From Escarpia spicata (lineage: Eukaryota; Annelida; Polychaeta; Sabellida; Siboglinidae): a DNA stretch of 64,000 nucleotides. The DNA lies in NCBI GenBank assembly GCA_963995525.1, contig OZ023209.1, forward strand, positions 13,776,097 through 13,840,096, given 5' to 3'. The translations under genes were made by a program, and so were the position numbers. The notes under the pieces were generated by a model that saw only the letters and a list, made by a program, of their open reading frames with translations, had not been told where the DNA came from and ran no database searches. The first letter of the stretch is position 1, and each line of letters starts with the position of its first letter. Below, piece by piece: positions 48,061 to 60,121 of this stretch.

Positions 48061-50319
48061 TTTCTTTACTTAAGTTTCGTAGTAAACAATATCAGAACGT
48101 TTAGATAGCAGTCATGCCAACCGAATTCCACAACATATGCAATTTATTAGCAACCACAGAGGAAAATTTATGTTTTGTGAATATATTTGGAACTATTTAC
48201 GACGCATTTCAAATTAGGTGTCTACCCTATGATTATTTGATCAAGGAATGTGATGGTGCCTTAACAAACTTTTACGCAAATTTTAACACCATCGTAAGTC
48301 CTATATAAATTTATCAAATGCATTAACAAAACATTAGTTTAAAAAAAAACCTATGACGTGTCCGACACAACTTCCCGAATAAGGTATCCACATCTTTTCC
48401 GTTGAATTCCTAGCATAGCTGTTACAAGTCAGGTGTATCGTTTTATCGCAATCTACACGGGTGGCAGCAACTTGTGCATTGCCATTTCGACAGTTTGCCT
48501 CTTCTTGACATGCACGACTTAACGTGCATGAATAATAACCGTCTTATCAATTATATAATTTCGTGTGGAGAAGAAAGGACTAGATAGAAATATGACTTGT
48601 GTTAATGATTTGGTTTCGTTGTCACGTGTCCATCCATATATTGTGGCATCCAGTGGTGGATGTGAGGAATCACGGACTGACTTCCCAGCGAACATGTTCT
48701 TCATACGACTCCGTCGTTGATGTTCCAGTTGAGTTCTGGTGATGTAATCGCCATCTTTCGGGACCAGAATCTCCGACATGTTTCTCGTATTATTGAATCA
48801 TAGTATTTAGCAATGTATTTAGTACCCTCTGTGATGTCCCCAGGCTTGCTTGCTTGCAATCAGCGAGTTTTTCTAGGTCCGACAAGCTTGAAATTCCAGA
48901 ACTGCGGTTCCTATTTCCAACGCCATACAACTGTCACACCGTATCACAACCAGAAACGCTTTATGAGGCCACATGAGCCTATGCCGTACCTTCAATGTGT
49001 GTCATTGTCTTTCCATGACCGGTGCTCTCTTTTGTACTGTATTGGTTGTAGGCGTGAAGACTACAAATGCCATCCAGGCTAGACATCTTTTGACCTAGCA
49101 TTTGGTGGCTTGTTCTTTCTTGCTCGCATTCAAAATATCCGCACGAGTAATGTATTTAATGTGTCTTAGACGAGTGATGTATATTTCACCTACTTCACCT
49201 AGGATATGGAAGAATATTTGTACTACTTCCTCAAAATGAAAATCCTGTGAAATAATACTATTTGTGATTTCAGGATACCAGAGATCGTCTGTGTCAGGTA
49301 GAACAAGTCATTGTTAAGTAATTTACGTATGTCTGTTGACATATAATAAACCTAGCTGTCCCGATGACCCGTTGTTTTGAAACGTTCACCTTAAAAAACG
49401 TTCGAGTATCCCAAAACAAGAATTCGTTTGAGCTTTGGGTATGTCCCTTCGTATATCTTGCACCCTGTGCTTCTATAGTAGAGAATCGCTGTGTAAGAGA
49501 ATTGCTGGGCAGGAATAGTCGAAGGGTTTAGTTTATGAATGATAATGCGATTCCACTCGCGTTCTGGGGTTAGATAGTTAGGCATAATGAAACTTAAAAA
49601 GGGGTGGAAGCAGAGACGGGAATGAGCTAGAATAAAAGATTGGAGAATATGACCCATGGAAGAAACGATTCTAAACCCATACATAGTCTTATGCATACAT
49701 ACAATAGCAGCTATTGAACAGGGATTGACGGAGACGATACTGAACTGGATATTGAACTATGTGATTATAAGCTGTGCATTTCAGCCAAAATCACATGTTG
49801 AGGCATGACTTAGACAGCCGTTTTGGGGCTCTTGTGTAGATTGGACCTGTCTGATTTAATTCTAGGTTCAGTATGACAAGTCATTAATTTGTTTTCACGG
49901 AAAAATTTAAATATATCTTTACATTTGTTCTTTCGCTGGAAATTCTTTTCGGCGGCGTCGTTTAAAGTATCAGACCGTTAATCCCGGTGTGTAATATTAT
50001 TGTAATCCACCATATGGTAGTATATTTTAGCATTATTATCCAAATTGTATCTGTTGCGCACTGGTACCCTTAGAACACTCGCTATCTTTTTGCATGGCAT
50101 TACCGACATTCCTGACCACACAAAAATCTGAATAAAATCAGTTTAGACACCACATTTGAAATGTTATCATAAATATTTCCAACGACCTTGACTTGACAAA
50201 CATCGATTTTCTAAATTAATATTGTTAATTTGCATATTTAGAGGGATTTTATTAGCAGGACTACTATCTGAGTAACTTCGTCGATATTGTATTTCCACAA
50301 AACATAGGTACATACAAAT
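48061..50319. other. Gene 2 intron, no recognised content
   Basis: No supported exon or known repeat. Several short open frames (for example 48114-48308) lack domain signal. Confidence 0.4.
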
Positions 50320-50560
50320 CTTCTATGTTGCCATCAAGCACCCTTACTGGAGTATGAACCAGATTTATTATGTTGCTAATGGCGGCGCTTAATATGCAAA
50401 TATTTGATAGTTAAATGTAGTACCTTTTCGAAAACATCCTGAACACTAAGGACATATCTTCAAAACACGGATTTAGGCACCACATTTGTCGGGCTATCGT
50501 AAATAATTGCTGATATATTGACGACACTAGAATATTTGGTAATGGCAACACTAGTGTGCA
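50320..50560 (-). repeat. Dispersed repeat, inverted copy
   Basis: Reverse-complement relative of 47740-48060. Another short relative of its GACACCACATTTGTCG segment occurs near 63690. Confidence 0.6.
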
Positions 50561-52870
50561 ATATTCATCATTGGTATTTTTTATAAGGATATATCAAAAA
50601 ATAGAAGCTATTACACTGCTCACTTGACGATATCACACACGTCCATTCCAGTTATTAGAAATAAGTGGTCGTTCAAAATAATGTATATTATAGTCGTTTA
50701 CCTATTCGTACAAAGCCTATAAAAGGGGGCGTGTACTAGTTAAACAAACCAGAAAAGATACCCGTGACCTAATGCGACGATGTGACTGTCCAATTTGTAA
50801 TATGTACCAATTTTTTTTAATACATGTGAAATCGTTACCTAAATACTATAAGTCGCTCACTCGTTGTTTGTTGAAAACGACGGAGGTTGGAGAGAATGTG
50901 ATGTTCATTTCCATTGATAGACCCTAGTCTTGTTAGTGTAGAATTATTAAATGATAGTCTTATTGCTATGCTATTGGCATTAGCTAGATATATACGCGTT
51001 ACTGCATGAGCGTTTCCTTACTGTTGCCATGTCAATTACGCGTTCGGGGTTTAAGCCGTCTAAGAAGAAAACGTTACCTTAAAACCCATTAGACCTCAAG
51101 TCGGCCAAACCCGCCCGAAAAGATTAGCGTCATAGTTTCATATATTCCAGAGGCGCATTCTGGAGGATACTTTTGAAACATATTCAACGTGTCTCATTAA
51201 CTTATTGGCAACGAATTGTGGGTATTTCTGGTGTATGTTGCTATTCGACTTATCGAAGTTTCATGCGTTTTTCCAAGCTGCTCCAGTTTTTGAGAGAACA
51301 AAATCACGTCTGCTGGTCCTATTCGTTTGTCTACAGAAGTCGCGTGTCTGTGATGACAGTGCTATCGAAGAAAGTGATTCAGACATCGATGTTTATGTAA
51401 TTATATGCGACTTTCTTCGATACTTCGGCTCGACGATCGATCGTTGTTGTTGTTGTCAGGGAAGCTGGTCGGTCACGTCCATTTTGTAAACAGTATATAA
51501 TAAAACACGTCCCGCACTCTGTATTCTTTATTCTTGGACGAAGTCAATATGCTATTTATATTTCGATTAGGACATTGTATGACGATGTTGTTGTTGTATT
51601 ATTTCGGGATTAGTAAGTGTAACTTGCAGGACTGTCCTGATATTCACTTGTTGTTTTGACCGAGGCTGCCCGGGGTGGTAGTGCTGACACTTGAGAGCTA
51701 CATGTGCCTGTGACCAGACACTCCCATTCCACAGTAATGAAGTATATATCATTCTAGCCATCAGAATTTAACAATGCAGGTATCACTGTGTAGGCATTTA
51801 TCTGCTCTTTATAATAAAATCAAGTTGTAACTGTACAATATTGATAATAACAAAGTTACACAGCAGTCAATCATTATGTTCTGTGTAGAAATTATGGTCC
51901 GGCAGGGATTTGTTTTACCACAAATTGTTTGGGCAAAATACTTATGATACAATAACATATGCTGTACCAATATATTGTTTTAATTACATTCTACTATCAT
52001 ATTAATTACAGCACTGCAACATATGCAACATGGTGTCCGTTGAAGGTAAACTCCATATAGTGATGTACCCCATATTTAATTTAAGCTTAGCAAATTTGTC
52101 AGGTATGCTTCCATAGTATTCCAGCATATGCAACATCTGTTTTATATATAATAATTTTGTTATACCAGAATGTAAGTAATTAAAGTATCTTTCAAATAAA
52201 CACAATTTGTAGCAGTAAGAAATGAAGCATAAACAAATTATGACTCTTATATGACATGTTGTAGTGAAATACCGAAATACTGGCACGCCTATCGAGATAT
52301 GGACAACTATTGTTATTCATACAAAAGCATATTTACACCCAATGTGAAGAGCATTCTAAGTCCTTTAAAATATTTGAAACTTGCAATAATGGAAATTCAA
52401 TAATAAAAGAGCTACGCCTAAAAAACGGACACTCCCCAAAAATATCAAAATGTGACCTAATTCTCTAAGGAACCAGGGGCTTTACATAGAAACACTCTGA
52501 GGTATAAAGGGATAATTATCAGCATGTCTACCGGTATTCGACGTTGACCTCATTAAGATACCAGTCAACCAGACAAGCAACTTCAGAAAGTTAATGATCC
52601 GGCACCAAAGATACTAGTCCACATGTTAACGATGGCACAATGCGTGAGCGCAAACGGCCTGCTAAACAATAGGCCTCAATGAAAAAGTCTACAGTGTATT
52701 GCCAGGTAATAATCAGTTAATACGCATGTCAGATAGGTGTTATCCTGCTCATAAAATTATGTACGCTAAGAAACTGATTTTATGTATCACCGTACTGTTA
52801 ATTAAACGTATTTCTATAAAAAATGTCGTTAAAATAAGGACGAACCACTGAGATTTGGAAAATTTTCCTT
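50561..52870. other. Gene 2 intron, no recognised content
   Basis: AT-rich sequence, no supported exon. Confidence 0.4.
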
Positions 52871-52874
52871 AATT

Positions 52875-53170
52875 TTATTTAATTGAAACCGGGTGGCAGA
52901 TCAGTTTATTGAGAATCGCAGTCATGACCAGCGGCAACAACTGTGATATCATCACTGCAAGATTAGTCCTGAAATATCCATAACTAATGTCAGACAAGTC
53001 AGAATCGCTGTCACCAGCACGACTGGATGGGTAAACTCCATCACTTGAGCCAGGAACAGTGGCGTCCAACTGGTCCATGTCTTCCTCTTCTTCGTTCTCA
53101 CCATCAGCAGGTGCTTCGATTAGAACTCGAAGATCAATACGCATCTGGGTCCGGTATGGTCTACGCGACT
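52875..53170 (-). CDS. Hypothetical acidic open frame on the minus strand
   Basis: The open frame contains PYRTQMRIDLRVLIEAPADG, then an acidic Glu/Asp run and a Ser/Asp-rich patch (RAGDSDSDLSDIS) followed by a hydrophobic end. Composition is protein-like, unlike the surrounding noise. It lies antisense in a gene 2 intron and could be a fragment of a transposase-like or retroposed gene. Family not recognised and boundaries uncertain. Confidence 0.25.
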
Positions 53171-53469
53171 TCTTATAGGATGTAAATAAGAAACGTTACT
53201 AACCCGACGGCAAAGTAGTTGTTCAGTGACCACTGGGTCACCGTATATCTCGAACACTGATATATACATACATGTACATATTTTTGGTAAACATTGGTTG
53301 CATGGTTGTTATTATATTCTTTAGCATGTGCTTTGTCAACACACTGTGATATACCCACACATGACTTTCATTCTGGAATATTATCATCATATGGTAGTAT
53401 TAAGTAACGGGAGGAAGGGGTAAGATAATTAGTTCGCGCTGTAAGAGTAAACAACTGTTGACAATTGTG

Positions 53470-54365
53470 GACAAATGCAACACTGCCAGATATTGAACTT
53501 TACAGACACTGGTAGTTGCAACACATCCGGTTGTTCAACATTGATAGATATTGAACTTTACAGACACAGGCTGTTACAACAAATACGGTTGTGCAACATT
53601 GCCAGATATTGATCTTTACAAACACAGGCAGTTGCAACACATACGGTTGTTCAACATTGATAGATATTGAACTTTACAGACACAGGCTGTTACAACAAAT
53701 ACGGTTGTGCAACGTTGACAGATATTGATCTTTACAAACACAGGCAGTTGCAACACATACGGTTGTTCAACATTGACAGATATTGAACTTTACAGACACA
53801 GGCTGTTACAACAAATACGGTTGTGCAACATTGCCAGATATTGATCTTTACAAACACAGGCAGTTGCAACACATACGGTTGTTCAACATTGATATATATT
53901 GAACTTTACAGACACAGGCTGTTACAACAAATACGGTTGTGCAACATTGCCAGATATTGATCTTTACAAACACAGGCAGTTGCAACACATACGGTTGTTC
54001 AACATTGATAGATATTGAACTTTACAGACACAGGCTGTTACAACAAATACGGTTGTGCAACATTGCCAGATATTGATCTTTACAAACACAGGCAGTTACA
54101 ACACATACGGTTGTTCAACATTGATAGATATTGAACTTTACAGACACAGGCTGTTACAACAAATACGGTTGTGCAACGTTGACAGATATTGAACGTTACA
54201 GACACAGGTAGTTGCAACAAATACGGTTGTGCAACATTGCCAGACATTGAACGTTACAGACACAGGTAGTTGCAACAAATACGGTTGTGCAACATTGCCA
54301 GACATTGAACGTTACATACACAGGTAGTTGCAACACATACAGTTGTTTAACATTGACACATATAT
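53470..54365 (+). repeat. 58-bp minisatellite (116-bp dimer), about 15 monomers
   Basis: Monomers of about 58 bp, alternating in two types to give a 116-bp period (GGTTGTTCAACATTGATAGA and GGTTGTGCAACATTGCCAGA starts). Each monomer contains TTGAACTTTACAG or a variant. The last, most diverged unit runs into the real splice acceptor of the EGF-like exon at 54378 (TATTGAAATTTGCAG). Confidence 0.92.
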
Positions 54366-54377
54366 TGAAATTTGCAG

Positions 54378-54479
54378 GCAAAGGCATCTGTACGCGTTGT
54401 TCAACCTGCTTGACAACAGGTACACAATTAGCTTGCATGTGTAATGACGGCCGCATTGGAGTCGACTGTAAACCTGTAG
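54378..54479 (+). CDS. Gene 2, EGF-like exon 3
   Basis: A 102-bp phase 1-1 exon between ATTGAAATTTGCAG (ends 54377) and GTGAGT (54480). It encodes an EGF-like module with six cysteines (ICTRCSTCLTTG, then LACMCNDGRIGVDC) and the classical CxC..G..G..C ending. Extracellular. The adjoining minisatellite upstream copies its acceptor region. Confidence 0.8.
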
Positions 54480-54873
54480 GTGAGTGTCGCAGAGTTACAC
54501 GAAATGGATATTTGTTATACCTGATTGTATCAACAACAGATACATACGAAACTGAACGACATACTATGTGATTGCCCCTTAGGGTTATACTGCTTTAATT
54601 TGTAGTGCTACTTGTTTACATAAGCTTTGTTCTTATTGACTTGCGTTAATAAAGTTTATACAAAGTATCCCAGCTATTAATGTCGATTATTTGTTGTTCA
54701 AAATATAGTGATGTACAAAACATACTGGTTTCTTTCAAGAAACCAACTCGACTTGTTTTAACGGTTATCGTAACACACATACATTCTAGTTAGTGCTCAC
54801 ACAACATTGGCACGTCGTCGATGTTACAGACAAGGACTGGATTTCCAACCCTTGCAATGTTTTCTTGTTGCAG

Positions 54874-54915
54874 GTAACTCAAACAACTGTAAGTGTGAAT
54901 ACCGCTATGATATAG
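54874..54915 (+). CDS. Gene 2, 42-bp microexon
   Basis: Between TTTTCTTGTTGCAG (ends 54873) and GTATGT (54916), phase 1-1 and open: it encodes GNSNNCKCEYRYDIG. The CKC pair recalls the end of an EGF-like fold. Small size makes it tentative, but both splice sites are strong and the phase matches. Confidence 0.55.
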   Translation, partial: VTQTTVSVNTAMI

Positions 54916-55267
54916 GTATGTACATTACGCTCAAACGATTTCACTTGTAAGTTTTTAGAAATATTCAATTGGAAAATTAATTAGTTGTCTACTTTTTGCA
55001 CACGTCACAAAATGGAAGTAGCAAGATGCTTTTTGCTGATGCAAGGGCAGTTTCACGTTGTGACGACGAACAAGTTATGTATTTGTCAACCAAAATATGC
55101 ATATATAGTTATGTTAATCAATTCGGAAAATTACAGACCCAATTGCTGCAATCTCACACCTTATCAAATTGGTGGTAGTTACATAATATACAATGGCATC
55201 AATGAAGAGTCAAAACCCAAACCCATGCCAAAATCGAGAGAGCCCGTGTTATTTTTCTCCTGTGCAG

Positions 55268-55431
55268 ATGTCGACACGTCTCAAGATAGAGTCGGCGGCA
55301 GTTCCACGAAAGTCACCACAATGGAAACGACAGGAATGATTGTTTCAGCATCTGTGGTGATCCCGACTGGCGTGTCGTTACACGAGATCACTCACGAATC
55401 CGCAGAGAAAACGCGATCTACTGCTACGGCG
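55268..55431 (+). CDS. Gene 2, stalk exon A1 (Thr/Ser-rich)
   Basis: A 164-bp exon between TTTTTCTCCTGTGCAG (ends 55267) and GTAACA (55432), entering in phase 1 and leaving in phase 0. It encodes a Thr/Ser/Val-rich segment (GGSSTKVTTMETTGMIVSAS, then STATA) of the kind that carries O-glycans in mucin-like stalks, extending the protein from the cell surface or forming a spacer. It pairs with exon B1; together they are 240 bp, 80 residues. Confidence 0.72.
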
Positions 55432-55553
55432 GTAACACACTCAACAACCATCAACACTACGAGAATAAACTGTGTTTCTTCCGTATTCAATATTTTAATT
55501 TTCGTTGATATTCAAAGTTGTTGTTACAGAGTATACATACACACTTACATAAG

Positions 55554-55555
<2 letters not shown>

Positions 55556-55585
<30 letters not shown>
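55556..55585. repeat. AT microsatellite
   Basis: TA dinucleotide run in the A1-B1 intron. The same position in the second duplicate (57797-57884) carries a longer run. Confidence 0.9.
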
Positions 55586-55591
<6 letters not shown>

Positions 55592-55868
55592 TATTATATC
55601 CATATAAGAGATATAAAAAAATTGAGTTGATATTTAGTGTGAACGATTATTTTTGAAAATTAGCTTTTCTTTCACATAATTATGCCTTTTAAATTTACGT
55701 ATTACTTACGTGACAATCAATCGTGATATTGGGTTTAAGCTTGTGACGACTACTACTAAAGCTTTACTCAAGTGTAGATAATTCGCCAACAGTGCACTCA
55801 GAAGATTAAATTGATAAATGGTAACACATGATGGATGAATGTAAACGGATGTCATAATTATGTTGCAG

Positions 55869-55944
55869 ACAAAGGTCTCGTCGCTAGCTATGTCACCAAT
55901 TCCAACTATCGATGCATCGAGCATAACGACTACAATGCAACCAG
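55869..55944 (+). CDS. Gene 2, stalk exon B1
   Basis: A 76-bp exon between AATTATGTTGCAG (ends 55868) and GTGAAT (55945), entering in phase 0 and leaving in phase 1, which exactly complements exon A. It encodes TKVSSLAMSPIPTIDASSIT then TTMQP, again Thr/Ser/Pro-rich. Confidence 0.7.
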
Positions 55945-55984
55945 GTGAATGTTTTCTAAGCCAAACCAAAATATGACATACACT

Positions 55985-56290
55985 TCACTTCTATTTTGGA
56001 TTCAAAAGTTCACTTTATTGATCATATGGAACGTTTTAACGCCACGTTAATACGATTATAATGTACGTTGCGGAATTTCTTGTAACTCTTACAAAAGGAT
56101 GGACACCTGTTGAAAAGAACGACTTGCGATGTTGCAATGATGATGTTTCTGTCACTGCTGTTATTTTTGTTTTTGTTGTTGCTTCTGCTTCTGCGTACTT
56201 TGGTGAGGTTGGACAGTGTTAGCGTGATATTGGGCAAGAAACACAAGGATTTTCGTTCCCATCCTCATAAAATCGAATGACCCTCTTTCA
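55985..56290 (-). repeat. Dispersed repeat next to the Penelope-like element, copy 1
   Basis: Near-identical to 58380-58680 and the reverse complement of 35385-35645. On the minus strand it ends with a polyadenylation-like AATAAA near its low-coordinate end. It lies about 300 bp upstream of the Penelope-like coding remnant and in opposite orientation, and may belong to the same element. Confidence 0.8.
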
Positions 56291-56589
56291 GACACATCAC
56301 GGAATAAGTACATCACAGGAAAAGGACATATTAAGAAAGAAAGAGCGAGGTTACTGAACATTCTCCAGATTAATTCGTTTTCAGATCAAAAACGTTCATT
56401 TTTTCATATCCAAAGTGTATTTTTAACTGATAAATGCCCTCAAATTGCTTTTACGAACTCCCTCACGTATACGATGACGTCATTCAGCATCATCGGTACT
56501 GAAGAAGTCAACATGAGACGTTAGATGAAAGCCTCTACCAGGTAACAATACAATTTAGATATGAAAAGAATAACAGTTTTTGATCTGAA

Positions 56590-57340
56590 AACGAACTATC
56601 CTGAAGAATGTTCAGTAATCTTAGAACGACGTATGGTCGACAAGAATGTGTCAAAGACGTGAGGAAACTCGAATAAGATACTAGCGAAGGGGCTAAATTA
56701 CGCGGAAACGCCAGAGAAAGTACCGAACGAGGAGATCGTTGTAGCGGTTTAGCAAGCGAGATGGAACCTACCACAAGAAAAAAAACAAATTTCCTGAGAA
56801 GATCGCAGGGTTTCTGAAGTCGACAAAAGCTCCAAAATCGAATCTTACGAAACAGGAAAGAACAGTTCTAAAAGACCTACAGAAGGAAAAGTCCACCACC
56901 ATACTCCCTGTGGACAAGGAAAAGGCCACAGTCATCACGGAAACGAAAGAATACCACAACAAAATGACAGAAATTCTAAGTGACCAGGCGACATTGGGAA
57001 GTTAAAAAAGGATCCCACTGGGAAATACAAGGCAGAACTGATCAGAATGATAAATTCACTGAAAAAGGAGGGGAAGATCACGAAGGATCAGTACTGGTAC
57101 TTATACCCCACGCTAGAAAGCGTACCACATATGTATGGATCACAAATAATCCACAAGGAAGGTGTGCCACTCAGACCAATTGTCGACAACACAACACACA
57201 GACAATAGCGTACAGAGTATTCAGGTTATTGGTCGACATACTACAACCACATGTTGACAAAACGGAGCACCACACACAAAATTCACAAGAATTGGTGAAA
57301 GAACACTTTGGATATGAAACATTTAAAGTTTGTTATATAT
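56590..57340 (+). mobile_element. Penelope-like retroelement fragment, copy 1
   Basis: Broken frames contain the N-terminal part of a Penelope-like reverse transcriptase: AKGLNYAETPEKVPNEEIVV (about 56690), TTILPVDKEKATVITETKEY (about 56900), TGKYKAELIRMINSLKKEG (about 57020) and HKEGVPLRPIVD (about 57160). Frameshifts and an altered end (IAYRVFRLLVDIL) mark it as dead. The catalytic part is missing. Confidence 0.8.
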
Positions 57341-57380
57341 ATATATATATATATAACTTTAAATGTATATATATATATAT
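57334..57380. repeat. AT microsatellite
   Basis: TA runs closing the Penelope-like fragment, about 125 bp before the A2 acceptor. Confidence 0.85.
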
Positions 57381-57504
57381 GTGCACTATTTGCAGAAGAG
57401 TGTTTCTCGCTGTATTAGTCAATTAAGTTTGTCATAATGTAAATCTAGCTATTTATTTTTCTTCGTTCACAAAACTGACTTACCTAATGTTTTCTCCTAT
57501 GCAG

Positions 57505-57668
57505 ATGTCGACATGTCTGAAAGTAGAGTCGCCGGCAATTCCACGAAAGTCACCACAACTGAAACGACCGGAGTGGTAGTCTCAGCATCTGTGGTGACCC
57601 CGACTGACGTGTCGTCACAGGTGACAACTGAAGTCTCCGCTGAGAAACCGCTATCTACTGCTACGGCG
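57505..57668 (+). CDS. Gene 2, stalk exon A2
   Basis: A 164-bp duplicate of A1 with the same splice sites and phases (1 to 0). It encodes DVDMSESRVAGNSTKVTTTE and onward, with Thr/Ser/Val richness and an NST sequon. The joined codon from B1 reads Asp. Confidence 0.75.
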
Positions 57669-57794
57669 GTAACACACTCAACAAACATCAACACTACGAG
57701 AATAAACTGTGTTTCTTCTATATTCAATATTTTAATTTTCGTTGATATTCAAAGTTGTTGTTACAGAGTATACATACACACTTACATAAGTATG

Positions 57795-57796
<2 letters not shown>

Positions 57797-57841
<45 letters not shown>

Positions 57842-57842
57842 C

Positions 57843-57884
<42 letters not shown>
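57797..57884. repeat. AT/TATACA microsatellite
   Basis: TA-rich run in the A2-B2 intron. Confidence 0.9.
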
Positions 57885-57887
<3 letters not shown>

Positions 57888-58159
57888 TATCCATATAAGA
57901 GATATTAAAACATTGAGTTGATATTTAGTGTGAACGATTATTGTTGAAAATTTGCTTTTCTTTCACATAATTATGCCTTTTAAATTTACATATTACTTAC
58001 GTGACAATCAATCGTGATATTGGGTTTAGGATTGTGAGGACTACTACTAAAGTTTTACTCAGGTGTAGATAATTCGTCAACAGTGCACTCGGAAGATTAA
58101 ATTGATAAATGCTAACACATGATGAATAAATGTAAACATATGTCATAATTATGTTGCAG

Positions 58160-58235
58160 ACAAAGGTCTCGTTGCTAGCTATGTCAACAACTCCGACTAT
58201 CGACGCATCGATCTTACCGACTACAATGCAACCAG
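58160..58235 (+). CDS. Gene 2, stalk exon B2
   Basis: A 76-bp duplicate of B1 with intact TGTTGCAG acceptor and GTGAAT donor, phases 0 to 1. It encodes TKVSLLASYVNNSDYRRIDL in one shifted frame, but in the gene 2 frame it reads TKVSLLAMSTTPTIDASILP then TTMQP, open throughout. Confidence 0.7.
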
Positions 58236-58374
58236 GTGAATGTTTTCTAAGCCATACCAAAATATGACCTTCATTTCGCTTGTGTTTTGGGCTTTACTTT
58301 TGGCTGGTATCTACTGTTGGACAGGTGCAGGCGACGTGGAAGTTAAGAGAGTATTGACTAATAATACATCAACG

Positions 58375-58680
58375 ATATTGTCATTCAAAAGTACACTTTA
58401 TTGATCATATGGAACGTTTTAACGCCACGTTAATACGATTATAATATACGTTGCGGAATTTCTTGTAACTCTTACAAAAGGATGGACACCTGTTGAAAAG
58501 AACGACTTGCGATGTTGCAATGATGATGTTTCTGTCACTGCTGTTATTTTTGTTTTTGTTGTTGCTTCTGCTTCTGCGTATTTTGGTGAGGTTGGACAGT
58601 GTTAGCGTGATATTGGGCGAGAAACACAAGGATTTTCGTTCCCATCCTCATAAAATCGAATGCCCCTCTTTCAGATATAT
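58375..58680 (-). repeat. Dispersed repeat next to the Penelope-like element, copy 2
   Basis: Copy of 55985-56290 within the second segmental duplicate. An extra 100 bp or so (58280-58375) precedes it relative to copy 1. Confidence 0.85.
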
Positions 58681-58979
58681 CACGGAATAAGTATATCACA
58701 GGAAAGGGACATATTAAGAAACAAAGAGCGAGGTTACTGAACATTCTTCAGATTAATTCGTTTTCAAATCAAAAACGTTCATTTTGTCATATCCAAGGTG
58801 TATTTTTAACTGATCAATGCCCTCAAATTGCTTTTACGAACTACCTCACGTATACGATGACGTCATTCAGCATCATCGGTACTGAAGAAGTCAACGTGAG
58901 ACGTTAGATGAAAGCCTCTACCAGGTAACAATACACTTTAGATATGAAAAGAATGACACTTTTTGATCTGAAAACGAAC

Positions 58980-59760
58980 TATCCTGAAGAATGTTCAGTA
59001 ATCTTAGAACGACGTATGGTCGACACGAATGTGTCAAAGACGTGAGGAAACTCGAATAAGATACTAGCGAAGGGGCTAAATTACGCGGAAACGCCAGAGA
59101 AAGTACAGACCGAGGAGATCGTTGTATCGGTTTAGCAAGCGACATGGAACCTACCACAAGAAAAAAAAAATGTCATGCAGAGATCACAGGCTTTCTGAAG
59201 TCGGCAAAAGCTCCAAAATCGAATCTAATGAAACAGGAGAGAACAGCTCTAAAAGACATACAGAAGGAAAAGTCCACCATTATACTCCCTGTGGACAAGG
59301 GAAAGGCCACAGTCATCATGGAAACGAAAGAATGCCAGAAAACAATTCTAAGTGACCAAGCGACGTATGGGAAGTTAAAGAAGGATCCCACTAGGAAATA
59401 CAATGCAGAACTCATCAGAATGGTAAATTCACTGAAGAAGGAGGGGAAGATCACCAAGGATCAGTACTGGTACTTATACCCCACGCTAGAAAACGTATCA
59501 CGGATGTATGGATCACCAAAAATCCACAAGGAAGGTGTGCCACTCAGACCAATTGTCGACTACACACAGACAATAGCGTACATACTATCCAGGGAATTGG
59601 CCGACATACTATAGCCACTTGTTCGAAAAACGGAGCACCACACAGAACATTCACAAGAATTGGTGCAAGAAGACTTTCGTTATGAAATAATTCAAATTGT
59701 TGATCGAAAGAGCAAGGTGTTGTATGGACCGGGAGTGTCAGTACAGTTTGAAGTTATATA
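58980..59760 (+). mobile_element. Penelope-like retroelement fragment, copy 2
   Basis: A longer open version of the fragment at 56590. Frame 59144-59614 runs 156 codons with STIILPVDKGKATVIMETKE, KYNAELIRMVNSLKKEGKI, YGSPKIHKEGVPLRPIVDYT and IAYILSRELADIL, then a TAG and a continuation (HHTEHSQELVQEDF). This covers the N-terminal RT region of Penelope-like elements; the catalytic and GIY-YIG endonuclease parts are absent. Confidence 0.82.
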
Positions 59761-59765
59761 TGAGG

Positions 59766-59768
59766 TTA

Positions 59769-59815
<47 letters not shown>

Positions 59816-59838
59816 CATACATATATATATATATATAT
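59766..59838. repeat. AT microsatellite
   Basis: TA/TATACA runs at the end of the second Penelope-like fragment, in the same position as at 57334. Confidence 0.9.
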
Positions 59839-59960
59839 GCATTATATGCAGAAGAGTGTTTCTCGCTATATTAGTAAATTACGTTTGTCATAATGTAAAT
59901 CTAGCTATTTATTCTTCTTGGCTCACACAACTGACTAAGCTAATGTTTTCTCCTGTGCAG

Positions 59961-60121
59961 ATGTCGACATGTCTGAAAGTAGAGTCGCCGGCAATTCCAC
60001 GAAAGTCACCACAACTGAAACGACCGGAATGGTTGTCTCAGCATCTATGGTGACCCCGACTGACGTGTCGTCATACGTGACCATTCACCTCTCCGCTGAG
60101 AAACAGACATCTACTGCTACG
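59961..60121 (+). CDS. Gene 2, stalk exon A3 (donor shifted)
   Basis: Duplicate of A1/A2 with intact acceptor. At the position of the original donor (60125) GT has become AT (GGTGATAACA). A GT three bases upstream (60122) would give a 161-bp exon that still ends in phase 0, so the frame is preserved with loss of one codon. It encodes DVDMSESRVAGNSTKVTTTE and onward, with Ser/Thr richness. Confidence 0.55.

Noticed and set aside
48813..49082. Cys-rich end (FHDRCSLLYCIGCRREDYKC) as a gene 2 exon
   Set aside because: The acceptor TTGGTTGTAG is plausible, but no donor follows and a stop occurs just after. Phase support is lacking.
49275..49298. 24-bp microexon between a TTTCAG acceptor and GTAGAA
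   Set aside because: It keeps the phase, but the size and lack of domain content make a chance match likely.
51205..51489. Open frame with an acidic patch (EESDSDIDVY)
   Set aside because: No start context, splice sites or family resemblance.
52002..52286. Minus-strand Cys/Tyr-rich open frame
   Set aside because: Composition reflects AT-rich sequence; no domain or splice support.
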